Shown piece after piece: positions 1 through 7,936 of a DNA stretch of 64,000 bases. Source of the stretch: Bdellovibrionota bacterium. Its GTDB lineage: Bacteria > Bdellovibrionota > Bdellovibrionia > Bdellovibrionales > JAEYZS01. The DNA lies in NCBI GenBank assembly GCA_040386775.1, contig JAZKEU010000009.1, positions 1-64,000 on the forward strand, written 5' to 3'. The notes under the pieces were generated by a model, which saw only the letters and a list, made by a program, of their open reading frames with translations, did no database searches and was not told the origin of the DNA. The translations under genes and the position numbers were made by a program. Position 1 is the first letter of the stretch. The number at the start of each line of letters is the position of its first letter.

Positions 1-2
1 AT

Positions 3-80
3 GACTTGATGTATTTCGTAGAATCTTCTCGAGAGAACAGAAGATCTATTCTTGAGACTATTTTCAAGAAAGCTGTTTAA
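3..80 (+). CDS. 3' end of an unidentified gene (partial)
   Basis: An open frame enters from the left edge and ends at TAA (78-80), giving 25 residues that finish in IFKKAV. The composition (charged, helix-like, R-E-N-R-R-S-I-L-E-T) reads like a genuine protein tail, not random frame, but it is too short to assign a family. It would converge on the minus-strand peptidase remnant that ends at 123. The 42 bases between them hold no clear terminator hairpin. Confidence 0.4.
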   Translation, partial: DLMYFVESSRENRRSILETIFKKAV

Positions 81-122
81 TTATAAAATAAGAAAATAGT
101 TTCCTGCTTAGAAAAGTCTGCT

Positions 123-629
123 TTAGATATAACCATAGCCACCCGTCTCTATAAAAATCTCCCTCCCACTAATATCGACTACTTTTACTCCTGGAGTAGC
201 GAAATATAGATTTAATATTCTTTTGTCTCCTTTGTTTAATTTTTTTATAATCTCTGCTTCTAGTTCGGATTTTTTCGGAATTTTGTGCCATTCAGGACTG
301 ATTGTGTAATCTACATCCATAAGCTCGAATCTTACATTTGCTGTCTTATAGCTCGAGTTTAAAACGTCCATTTGTTCATTGATTTTTTCTCTGGAGATAT
401 ATCCGCCTTCTGGTTTTTCATCTTTAGCTATAACATGTACATATACTGGAACAAGGATTTTTGAATTCATCTCCCGAGCATACAATGGTAAATTCTTTTG
501 TCTTTTTCGAGTGACTGATAACGCTCCATCGATCAGTAAAGCTTCTATCGCACTGATTTCTGGAACTCCGCAGACCAAAAAATTTTCTCCCGCAAAAGAA
601 GAGGGGGACACCAGTATTAAAATTTTCAA
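123..629 (-). pseudogene. Remnant of an M43-like (pappalysin/cytophagalysin) metallopeptidase
   Basis: The 168-residue frame has the pro-region/N-terminal hallmarks of secreted M43 peptidases: PVYVHVIAKD (61-70), a conserved Q followed by VLNSSY (86-94), FELMDV (101-106) and ILNLYFATPG (138-147). It stops at GGYGYI, before any HExxHxxGxxH zinc motif, and no continuation of the domain is visible in the remaining 122 bases. The frame opens with TTG at 627-629. A better start, GTG at 643-645, is separated from it by a run of eight A. With seven A the two would join and give a normal signal peptide beginning MKKTILKILILVS. The gene therefore looks both truncated and frameshifted. Family assignment is by motif memory only. 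Confidence 0.55.
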
Positions 630-697
630 TATAGTTTTTTTTCACATATCAAAAACGATGGACCGAGCGATTGATATTGTCTTTTTTGTAAATAAAA

Positions 698-720
698 AAC
701 CCAAGCTTTTAACTTGGGTT
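698..720 (-). terminator. Rho-independent terminator of the LysM lipoprotein gene
   Basis: An 8-bp perfect stem (AACCCAAG at 698-705 with CTTGGGTT at 713-720) and a 7-base loop are followed on the minus strand by TTTTATTT. It lies 30 bases after the stop of the gene ending at 750. Confidence 0.85.
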
Positions 721-749
721 TCTTCAGCTATATTTAAACTTAGTTTAAA

Positions 750-2060
750 TTAAATTTGTGTGTGAGTGTTCATGCTCATTTTGCGAGATCTACCTTTTCT
801 TATAATTCCAAGGAGAACTCCTACGCCCACAAGCAACAATCCGCCTGCGGATAACATGAACGTTAAATCTTTTTCGTCATTAGAAGCCACAGATTTTTGT
901 GGAGCCGGTGCTGCTGGAGGCGGCGGAGGTGGTGGCTCTACTGCAACAGTTCCTGCTGCTGCACCTGAATTTGCCATATCGTCTGGTAATGCAAAATCGT
1001 CTTGTGGGGCCGCTGGATCGTTAGCTGCAATCGGAGCTTCAGGAGTCGGCTCAGGCATTTGCGGAGCCTCTGGAGCTGGCGGCGAGGCAGTTTCTGCCAT
1101 TGCTGGCACTCCCGCTGAACCCTCTGGCCAGTATCTTAACTCTGTACCCTCTGCAAGTTCGTCTTTTGAGTCTACTGCCATGTTTGTCGCCCAAACTTCT
1201 TTCCAAGAACCTTGGTCGCCCAATAAATTTTTAGAAATCACTCTGATATTATCGCCAGATTTAGCTACGTATGATGTTGGCGCCAATCCGTTATCTTCAT
1301 AATAAGTCATCATTCTCTCAGCATCCTGAGGTCTTTTTGGTGAATTGTAATAAACTTTGTCACCAACTTTTACGCCGTTAGAAAGATTGGGATTAGCTTG
1401 CGTTAGTACCGCAGTTTGATCATTACCAAAAATCTTTTGACTGATTCCAGACAAGTCATCACCTGGTCTTGCGATATATACTGTATTTAAAAGTAATCCA
1501 TTTTTGTTGAATGGAGCATCTGCGATCTTTTTTACTGGAATGAATTTTGGAGTTTCTTCATAAGATGAAGTTTCAGCAGCAGTGTCTGTTGGGGTTTCTG
1601 AAGCTGAGTTATCAAATGAAGCTTCTTCGGTTGGAGCAGAATCGCTCACTGACCCATCAGCCAATTCTGTACCTTCTGTCGCAGTTCCATCTTCAGCAAC
1701 GATAGCTGAGCTGTCTTCCATTGTGTCTGCCGGAAGTTCTTCTGTCGCAACATCTGTAGATGGAGCGCTTTCTTCAGCAGCACCTTCTTCTACAACTTCT
1801 TCTTCACCTGTATCAGCAACAACTTCTTCATCGGCAGCAAAGTCATCACCCTCTTCAACTACTTCTTCACCTTCAGCCGACTCTTCGCTGACTTCTTCAG
1901 AGCCTTCTTCTGCGCTAGTGTCCCCAGTTTCTTCGCCCTCTAATTGAGAGTCTGCATCTGCTGCTTCAACATCTGTGGACTCATCGTTAGATGAAGTACA
2001 TCCAGTGGTGTTAACCATTAACCCGAGGATTAGTAGTAGAGATAATAATTTTAGTTTCAT
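750..2060 (-). CDS. Acidic LysM-domain lipoprotein with a C-terminal membrane segment
   Basis: 436 residues. The first 20 form a lipoprotein-type signal ending NTTGC, so Cys21 is the probable lipidation site, although T at -3 is atypical. Residues 25-165 are low-complexity Glu/Asp/Ala/Ser. A LysM-like module with ARPGDDLSGISQKIFG follows at about 194-240, and a second diverged one (AKSGDNIRVISKNLLG) at 265-312. Residues 318-390 are Pro/Ala rich, and a hydrophobic helix at about 399-419 is followed by basic residues (RKGRSRK). LysM modules bind peptidoglycan, so an envelope role spanning membrane and wall is inferred. A lipid anchor plus a C-terminal helix would tether both ends. It is monocistronic with its own terminator. 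Exact function unknown. Confidence 0.8.
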   Translation of the reverse strand: MKLKLLSLLLILGLMVNTTGCTSSNDESTDVEAADADSQLEGEETGDTSAEEGSEEVSEESAEGEEVVEEGDDFAADEEVVADTGEEEVVEEGAAEESAPSTDVATEELPADTMEDSSAIVAEDGTATEGTELADGSVSDSAPTEEASFDNSASETPTDTAAETSSYEETPKFIPVKKIADAPFNKNGLLLNTVYIARPGDDLSGISQKIFGNDQTAVLTQANPNLSNGVKVGDKVYYNSPKRPQDAERMMTYYEDNGLAPTSYVAKSGDNIRVISKNLLGDQGSWKEVWATNMAVDSKDELAEGTELRYWPEGSAGVPAMAETASPPAPEAPQMPEPTPEAPIAANDPAAPQDDFALPDDMANSGAAAGTVAVEPPPPPPPAAPAPQKSVASNDEKDLTFMLSAGGLLLVGVGVLLGIIRKGRSRKMSMNTHTQI

Positions 2061-2221
2061 GGGTAAATCTTCCTTGTTGCTTTTTATGTTTTGCGCAATT
2101 CTTACGAATATATATCGTCACCCTGCTATATTTTATTTAAGCACTATTTACATAATTCTCAAAAGATTTTTTTTCAGATGGGTCTAGTTAGCCTGACGTC
2201 AAGGTCCGAGGTGAAGTTTTG
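2061..2221. other. Intergenic region upstream of the LysM gene
   Basis: AT-rich, no open frame of note. It must hold the promoter of the LysM gene (minus strand) and the end of the gatC-DUF192 operon. A TGACGTCA palindrome lies near 2197-2204, but no U-tract follows it, so I do not call a terminator. Confidence 0.3.
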
Positions 2222-2692
2222 CTACTGCCCTTTAGTCACAAAATCAAATTTACAACCTGCTTTGATTTTGTTTTTCTTGAACCAACCTCTATTGGTTTCA
2301 AGTGCATAGACCGCGGGTTTTGAACTTAAAACAGGTTTTTCACTGAACGGCTCTAGATCGTAAGTGTCTATAAGTGTTTTATTTTTGTCTAAATACCCAA
2401 TGCTAAGTGGAAGCTTTGTGTTCTTCATCCAAAATGACAAAGTTCTTTCGTTTTCAAAGACAAAGATCATCCCGTTATTCTCACCAAGGCTCTCTCTGCA
2501 CATTAGTCCAAAAGCTCTCAACACATCATTGTCTGCTATATCAACGTCTAGTGTTTGATTGCAAATTTTTAATTTTGCCTTTTTAAACTGGGCTTTTAAT
2601 ATCATTTCGCATTTTGGTTCCTCCATGAACTGGGCTTTTGACAAGCTAGGAAATAATAAAAACATAAATATTGAGGCTAAAAAAAATTTCAT
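2222..2692 (-). CDS. DUF192 family exported protein
   Basis: 156 residues with a signal peptide (first about 20 residues, ending SKAQ). The DUF192 core is clear: RAFGLMCRESLGENNGMIFVF, then FWMKNTKLPLSIGYLD, then ALETNRGW with a late glycine-rich turn (IKAGCKF). The family is widespread in exported form and its biochemical role is not established. It is the last gene of the gatC-gatA-gatB-AsmA-ppx unit, starting one base after the ppx stop, so it is probably co-transcribed. The mature part has extra cysteines that could form disulfides in the periplasm. Confidence 0.85.
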   Translation of the reverse strand: MKFFLASIFMFLLFPSLSKAQFMEEPKCEMILKAQFKKAKLKICNQTLDVDIADNDVLRAFGLMCRESLGENNGMIFVFENERTLSFWMKNTKLPLSIGYLDKNKTLIDTYDLEPFSEKPVLSSKPAVYALETNRGWFKKNKIKAGCKFDFVTKGQ

Positions 2693-2693
2693 A

Positions 2694-3590
2694 CTAATGA
2701 CATCCTAACATTTTATAGGCCAAACCGTACCTAACTCCACGACATGAAACAGTTACTGAATCTAGTTTACATATTTCTAATACATGTTCAAGAATCAATG
2801 CGCCTGCCATTATGACATCTGCTCTTGGAGCATCAATTCCCGTGAGTTTTTTTCTTTCCTCAATAGTTAATTCATGAAGTTTTTTGATTAAATCTTTTAT
2901 ATGTGTTTTTGTTAATTGAAAATTATCAATCACACTTGGATCAAACTCTCTTTTTAAATGCAAACTTGCTAGGGTAGTGGGGGTTCCCGCAACGGCTACC
3001 ATTTCAAGATTTCCAAAATCCATGAATGGCATTTTTTCTTTTAAATAGTTTCTAAATTCTACTATTTCAAAGTCCCTTTCAGGATTTGATTTCAAAAAAA
3101 GTTCTGTCAGCCTTACACAGCCAACGTTAAAGCTTTTGGCTTTCAGCGAATCATTTGACCGATACGCAATTTCTGTAGACCCTCCGCCAATGTCGAGAAC
3201 AGAGAAGTTCGGCTTCTTTGGTCTGCTAGAGAGAACTCCTAAATATGTATAGTCACCCTCGTTTTCTCCGCTAATAATTTCTATTGGAATTCCGTATTTC
3301 TTACCAAGGTCAAAGAATTTATCTTTGTTACTGACATCTCTTGCAGCGCTTGTCGCTACAGAAGCAATTTTTTCTACTTTATGTTTTTCAATTTGCTTTT
3401 GAAATTTTTGAAACGCAAACTCTGCTCTTTCTAGGGCTCCCTCTGAGAATGCTTTGTTCTTATGAACGCCTTCACCAAGCTTTACAAATTCTATGGTGTC
3501 ATAAACTTCTTTAATGTTTCCGTTTTTATCTTTTTCGGCAATCAAGCATAAAAATGAATTTGATCCAAGATCAATCGCTGCAACTCTCAA
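2694..3590 (-). CDS. Ppx/GppA family exopolyphosphatase/guanosine pentaphosphatase
   Basis: 298 residues, the length of the short two-domain form that lacks the C-terminal HD domain of E. coli Ppx. The N-terminal phosphate-binding loop reads AIDLGSNSFLCLIAE (5-19). A second ATPase-like loop reads FSVLDIGGGSTEIAYR, and an AVAGTPTTLASL segment follows. Members remove phosphate from polyphosphate or pppGpp; sequence alone does not say which substrate is used. It overlaps the upstream AsmA-like gene by four bases (ATGA), which indicates translational coupling. Confidence 0.88.
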   Translation of the reverse strand: MRVAAIDLGSNSFLCLIAEKDKNGNIKEVYDTIEFVKLGEGVHKNKAFSEGALERAEFAFQKFQKQIEKHKVEKIASVATSAARDVSNKDKFFDLGKKYGIPIEIISGENEGDYTYLGVLSSRPKKPNFSVLDIGGGSTEIAYRSNDSLKAKSFNVGCVRLTELFLKSNPERDFEIVEFRNYLKEKMPFMDFGNLEMVAVAGTPTTLASLHLKREFDPSVIDNFQLTKTHIKDLIKKLHELTIEERKKLTGIDAPRADVIMAGALILEHVLEICKLDSVTVSCRGVRYGLAYKMLGCH

Positions 3591-4615
3591 AACTTGATTC
3601 CTTTTATTAACTCTTTGATCTTTTCATCTTTCATCAATTTTTCTTTTAATTTGTTCACTTCTTTTTTAATGATTTTTTTACCTTCGTCTTTGGTGTAGGC
3701 ATGAACAACAAGCTCAATCATTTTTTCCCAGTTGATTTTTGGATTATCTATTGTCCCAATCACATCGAAAGGAATTTTTCCACGTCCGTCTGAAGACCTT
3801 AGTTCGCCAGGAACGTTGTCTAAGGGTAGTATAAAGTTTCCATCGATTTTCAATGCATTCTTTGTGTTAATGATGCCTGACGCTCGAACTTCGACCTTAC
3901 TCTCTGGAATATCCATAAATAGTTCTTGGATATTCGTAATTCCGTTTTGCAAAAGAATTTTGCCTTTTAGCGTTTCAAATTTTTCATCTATATCAATATC
4001 TTCGATCATTTTTTTTGCTTGCGGAATACTTGCTGTTTTCTTTTCGAGTTCACCTTTGATTTTTTCAACCGGCCAAACTCCATTTTTCACTTCAAACTCA
4101 AAAATGGCTTTAAGACTTTGTGAGAAGTCCATCTCCAAGAAACTTGCTCCCTTGCCTTCAAAAATATTGAACTCCGTATTTTTTAGTTTTACTATAGATT
4201 CTTCTTTTAGAAAATCCGACTTGAATTTGTTTATTACTAGCTGTCTGTTATTAACAGATATTTCGTCTGCCAGAATTGCTATTTTTATTTTTTTGGCCCA
4301 CTCTGTTGGATTTTTTCTTAAGACAGAATATGGCATTACAAGACTGAGATCTGTTAGATCGACTGTAATTTTGTCCTTAATGATTTTAAGAGTATCAATC
4401 TCAAGACTCACTTTACCAAATAAACTGAGAGAAATATCACCCATAGTGACTTTTGCAGCTAGATTTTTTTCTAGCGCATCTACCAAAATAGGTTTTATTT
4501 TTTTGTTGATATCAATGAATAAGGGGGCAATAGCCAGAGCAGATATCGCCAGTATCATTAAAACTACAAATGCGATAAATACTTTTTTCACCGAACTCAT
4601 TCCTCCAAATTTCAT
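3587..4615 (-). CDS. AsmA-like/periplasmic repeat protein, membrane anchored
   Basis: 342 residues. One N-terminal membrane helix (about 9-31, VFIAFVVLMILAISALAIAPL) is followed by FIDINKKIKPILVDALEKNLAAKVTMGDISLSLFGKV, the arrangement seen at the start of AsmA-type proteins (membrane helix, then a beta-rich periplasmic part). The end is Lys-rich and helical (residues 310-342). AsmA-like proteins act in phospholipid or outer-membrane homeostasis, but this one is shorter than the classical members, so only the general class is inferred. It follows gatB by three bases and overlaps ppx by four. Confidence 0.6.
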   Translation of the reverse strand: MKFGGMSSVKKVFIAFVVLMILAISALAIAPLFIDINKKIKPILVDALEKNLAAKVTMGDISLSLFGKVSLEIDTLKIIKDKITVDLTDLSLVMPYSVLRKNPTEWAKKIKIAILADEISVNNRQLVINKFKSDFLKEESIVKLKNTEFNIFEGKGASFLEMDFSQSLKAIFEFEVKNGVWPVEKIKGELEKKTASIPQAKKMIEDIDIDEKFETLKGKILLQNGITNIQELFMDIPESKVEVRASGIINTKNALKIDGNFILPLDNVPGELRSSDGRGKIPFDVIGTIDNPKINWEKMIELVVHAYTKDEGKKIIKKEVNKLKEKLMKDEKIKELIKGIKF

Positions 4616-4618
4616 TAA

Positions 4619-6052
4619 TTATCCTTTCAGTTTTTTCTTAAGGAGATCGTTCAACATCTCGGGGCTTGCTTGGCCTTTTGACGCCTTCATGGCCTGACCC
4701 ACAAAGAAGCCAAAGAGCTTATCTTTTCCAGATCTATAGTCATTCAGTTGATTTGGATTTGCCGTCATCACTTCATCAATGATTTTTTCAATCGCCGAGG
4801 TGTCTGTGATCTGCGTTAAGCCCTGGCTAGCTACGATGTCTTTTGGAGATTTTCCCGAAGTAAACATTTCGGCAAAAACTGTTTTAGCAATTTTTCCAGA
4901 AATTGTTCCTTTATCGATCATCATAATCATTTCACCAAGTGCTTCTGGTTTAATAGGGCAATCTGAAATTTCTTTTTTAGAGTTGTTCAGTTCTCTTAAA
5001 AGCTCAGACATAATCCAGTTCGATGCCAATTTTGCATTCCCGCAAGTTTTAACAACTGTTTCATAGTAATCTGCCATTTCTTTTTCGATTGTTAAGATCA
5101 AGGCATCATATTCCGGGAGAGAGTAGTCTTTTTGGAACCTCGCTGATCTTTGGTTCGGGAGCTCCGGCAGACTTGTTTTGATTTTTGCAATGTACGCTTC
5201 ATCAAATTTCAATGGAATCAAATCTGGTTCCGGAAAATATCTATAATCGTGAGCCTCTTCTTTAGATCTCATTGAGAAAGTTTTATTTTTTGTCGAGTCG
5301 TACAATCTTGTTTCTTGAACAATAGCTTGTCCTGCTTCAATGGAATCAATTTGTCTTTCGATTTCATATTGAATGGCTTTTTCAATAAATCTAAATGAGT
5401 TGATATTTTTTAATTCTGTTCTGGTCCCTAGCTTTGTTTCGCCTTTTTTGCGAACACTCACATTGCAATCGCATCTCATCGAGCCTTCTTCTAGATTTCC
5501 GTCGCAAACGCCGAGATATCTTAGGACTGAGCGAACTGTTCTTGCATATTCCGCAGCCTCTTGTGGAGATCTCATATCTGGTTCAGACACGATTTCTAAA
5601 AGTGGAACCGAACTTCTGTTTAAGTTTACGAGTGTGAATTCTCCGTGGTGCGTAGACTTTCCCGCATCTTCTTCGATGTGCGCTCTTGTGATTCCGATTT
5701 TCTTCTTCTCACCATCCAATAGAATTTCAATATGTCCATTTCCACAAACGGGCTCATCGAATTGAGAAATTTGATATCCTTTAGGTAAATCTGGATAGAA
5801 ATAGTTTTTTCTTGAGAAAACTGACTTTTGATTCACTTTACAATTGAGCGCAAGTCCTGTTTTCACAGCAAACTCTACAACTTTTTCATTCAAAACAGGC
5901 AGAGCGCCAGGCATCCCTGTACAAACCGGACAAGTATTTTCATTATCACCACCGCCGTATCTCGCAGAACATCTACAAAATAATTTTGAATTCACCAAAA
6001 ACTGCGCGTGGATTTCTAAACCTATGACTGTTTCGTAATCACTATATGCCAT
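4619..6052 (-). CDS. gatB: Asp-tRNA(Asn)/Glu-tRNA(Gln) amidotransferase subunit B
   Basis: 477 residues, the normal length. Signature segments are visible: VIGLEIHAQF near the start, CPVCTGMPGALPVLN with the zinc-site cysteines (CRCSARYGG before it), RKNYFYPDLPKGYQISQFDEP, GITRAHIEEDAGKSTH, NRSSVPLLEIVSEPD, and the C-terminal GatB/YqeY tail. It is the kinase/tRNA-binding subunit that activates Glu (or Asp) mischarged on tRNA before amidation. It overlaps gatA by 11 bases in the order gatC-gatA-gatB. A GatCAB system suggests that Gln-tRNA or Asn-tRNA is made indirectly in this organism. Confidence 0.97.
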   Translation of the reverse strand: MAYSDYETVIGLEIHAQFLVNSKLFCRCSARYGGGDNENTCPVCTGMPGALPVLNEKVVEFAVKTGLALNCKVNQKSVFSRKNYFYPDLPKGYQISQFDEPVCGNGHIEILLDGEKKKIGITRAHIEEDAGKSTHHGEFTLVNLNRSSVPLLEIVSEPDMRSPQEAAEYARTVRSVLRYLGVCDGNLEEGSMRCDCNVSVRKKGETKLGTRTELKNINSFRFIEKAIQYEIERQIDSIEAGQAIVQETRLYDSTKNKTFSMRSKEEAHDYRYFPEPDLIPLKFDEAYIAKIKTSLPELPNQRSARFQKDYSLPEYDALILTIEKEMADYYETVVKTCGNAKLASNWIMSELLRELNNSKKEISDCPIKPEALGEMIMMIDKGTISGKIAKTVFAEMFTSGKSPKDIVASQGLTQITDTSAIEKIIDEVMTANPNQLNDYRSGKDKLFGFFVGQAMKASKGQASPEMLNDLLKKKLKG

Positions 6053-7511
6053 CGACCATCCCGCCTTTCATTTTCATATCTACTTTCAGATTATTTTCAA
6101 GAGCCTGAGAAATATTAAAGATTGTTTGTTCTTTAAAGTGCGGGGCCATAATTTGTATTCCAATAGGTAGGCCGTCTTTAGATAATCCGCCTGGAATGCT
6201 CATTCCCGGAAGACCCGCAAGGTTTGTCGACGTTGTAAAGATATCGTTATAGTACATTGAAAGAGTATCTTTGATTTTTTCGCCCACTTTGAACGCGGTT
6301 GATGTTGTCACTGGGCAAATGATGGCATCACAACCTGTGAATGCTTTTAAAAAATCATTTAAAATGATTCTTCTCACTTGCGATGCCTTTTTGTAGTAAG
6401 CATCGTAGTAGCCGCTTGAGAGCGCAAATGTACCAAGCATGATTCTCTTTTTTACCTCTGTTCCAAAACCATCTGATCTTGTTTGGCTATAAAGCTCATT
6501 TAAATCCTGAGAAGGAACTCTTAATCCGTAACGAATACCATCGTAACGAGATAAGTTGCTCGAAGCCTCGCTTGTCGCCACAAGATAGTAAACCGGAACT
6601 GCAAACTTTGTGTGAGGTAAAGATATTTCTTTAAATTTTGCACCCTGGGATTTTAAGATTTCAATGGCGTTTAAAACTACAGATTTAATTTCTGGATTTA
6701 AATCTTCACCAAAATATTCTTTTGGGATGCCGATGGTTACCTTTGTCATATCTGGATTGATGTCTTTTGCAAAATCTGGAACCGCTTCTGCTGAAGATGT
6801 TGAATCCATTTCATCAAAGCCTGCAATCGAAGTTAAAATTTCTGCTGCATCTTTTGTTGAGCTTGCAAGCGGTCCCGCTTGATCTAGAGATGAAGCGTAA
6901 GCAATGATTCCATAACGGCTTACTCTTCCATAAGTGGGCTTGATTCCATAAAGTCCGCAAAGACTTGCTGGCTGCCTGATAGATCCACCTGTGTCAGTTC
7001 CCATGGAGCCAAAAACATATCTCGCTGCCTGAGCTGCTGCTGCACCACCGCTCGAGCCTCCAGCAACGTGGCCCTTTCTCCATGGATTTTGTACAACTCC
7101 ATAGGCAGAGTTTTCGTTACTTGAGCCCATGGCAAATTCATCGCAGTTTGTTTTTCCAACGATGACAGCGCCTTCTTTTTCAAGTTTTTGAACCACGGTT
7201 GCTGAATACTGAGGAATAAAATTATTTAAAATCTTTGATGCTGCTGTAGTCTTGAGACCTTTTGTACAGTACATGTCTTTTACGGCAATTGGAACTCCCG
7301 CGAGTCTTCCAACTTTTTCGCCTTTTTTAATACGCGTATCGATTTCTTCTGCTCTTTTCATGGCAACGTCATTCATTGTGATGAATGCGTTGATGTCTTT
7401 GTCATATTTCTTAATTCTTTCTAAAGATTCTGTAACAACATCTACTGATCTTGTTTTTCCGCCCTGAATTTGATCACGAATATCTAGAAGGGTTTGATTT
7501 AAAAATTTCAT
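6042..7511 (-). CDS. gatA: Asp-tRNA(Asn)/Glu-tRNA(Gln) amidotransferase subunit A
   Basis: 489 residues, an amidase-signature enzyme. The Ser-cisSer-Lys triad is visible: Lys78 in GVPIAVKDMYC, the cis-Ser in GGSSGGAAAA (151-160) and the nucleophile Ser177 in TDTGGSIRQPA. It liberates ammonia from glutamine and channels it to GatB. The start ATG lies two bases after the gatC stop and the 3' end overlaps gatB by 11 bases, consistent with stoichiometric translation of one complex. Confidence 0.97.
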   Translation of the reverse strand: MKFLNQTLLDIRDQIQGGKTRSVDVVTESLERIKKYDKDINAFITMNDVAMKRAEEIDTRIKKGEKVGRLAGVPIAVKDMYCTKGLKTTAASKILNNFIPQYSATVVQKLEKEGAVIVGKTNCDEFAMGSSNENSAYGVVQNPWRKGHVAGGSSGGAAAAQAARYVFGSMGTDTGGSIRQPASLCGLYGIKPTYGRVSRYGIIAYASSLDQAGPLASSTKDAAEILTSIAGFDEMDSTSSAEAVPDFAKDINPDMTKVTIGIPKEYFGEDLNPEIKSVVLNAIEILKSQGAKFKEISLPHTKFAVPVYYLVATSEASSNLSRYDGIRYGLRVPSQDLNELYSQTRSDGFGTEVKKRIMLGTFALSSGYYDAYYKKASQVRRIILNDFLKAFTGCDAIICPVTTSTAFKVGEKIKDTLSMYYNDIFTTSTNLAGLPGMSIPGGLSKDGLPIGIQIMAPHFKEQTIFNISQALENNLKVDMKMKGGMVDGI

Positions 7512-7513
7512 TT

Positions 7514-7801
7514 TTAATCTCCTCCCACTACAGGTGGAACTTTAAATAAGTTTCCGCTTCTCTCTGGAGCATTTTTTAGAATCTCTTCTGTCGTCACAAC
7601 TCTCTTCACTTCATCTTTTGCAGTGTGGGGAGTATGAGTTGTTGGGGTGACCAGGGGTTCGATGCCTTCCGTTTTGATTGAACTCAACTCTTCAAAGTGA
7701 CCAAGAATCATTGATAAATGGTTTGTGTAAAAATCAACTTCTTCGGAAGTGAGCTTGAGGCGAGATAAGCGCCCGATTTTTTCTACTTCTTTTTTGTCCA
7801 T
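7514..7801 (-). CDS. gatC: Asp-tRNA(Asn)/Glu-tRNA(Gln) amidotransferase subunit C
   Basis: 95 residues. Typical GatC pattern: an N-terminal helix VEKIGRLSRLKLTSEEVDFYTNHLSMIL, then PLVTPTTHTPHTAKDEVKRV and a final GNLFKVPPVVGGD wrapping segment. It stabilises the GatA-GatB interface. First gene of the operon; its promoter must lie in the short divergent gap with ligA (7802-7936). Confidence 0.95.
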   Translation of the reverse strand: MDKKEVEKIGRLSRLKLTSEEVDFYTNHLSMILGHFEELSSIKTEGIEPLVTPTTHTPHTAKDEVKRVVTTEEILKNAPERSGNLFKVPPVVGGD

Positions 7802-7936
7802 GCTAATCCTTTTTTGGCTAAAATTTTAGCCAAATTACAAGACGACAGAGTAACCTTTTCCGAATAGGAATTCATCTCAGTGCGCATTGCGTTGCTTGTT
7901 TATTTTTCGTTTATTTCTAAAGGGGATTGGAGTCTT

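Noticed and set aside
1582-1947. Ser/Thr-rich open frame on the plus strand
   Set aside because: It is the antisense shadow of the acidic Glu/Ala tract of the LysM lipoprotein.
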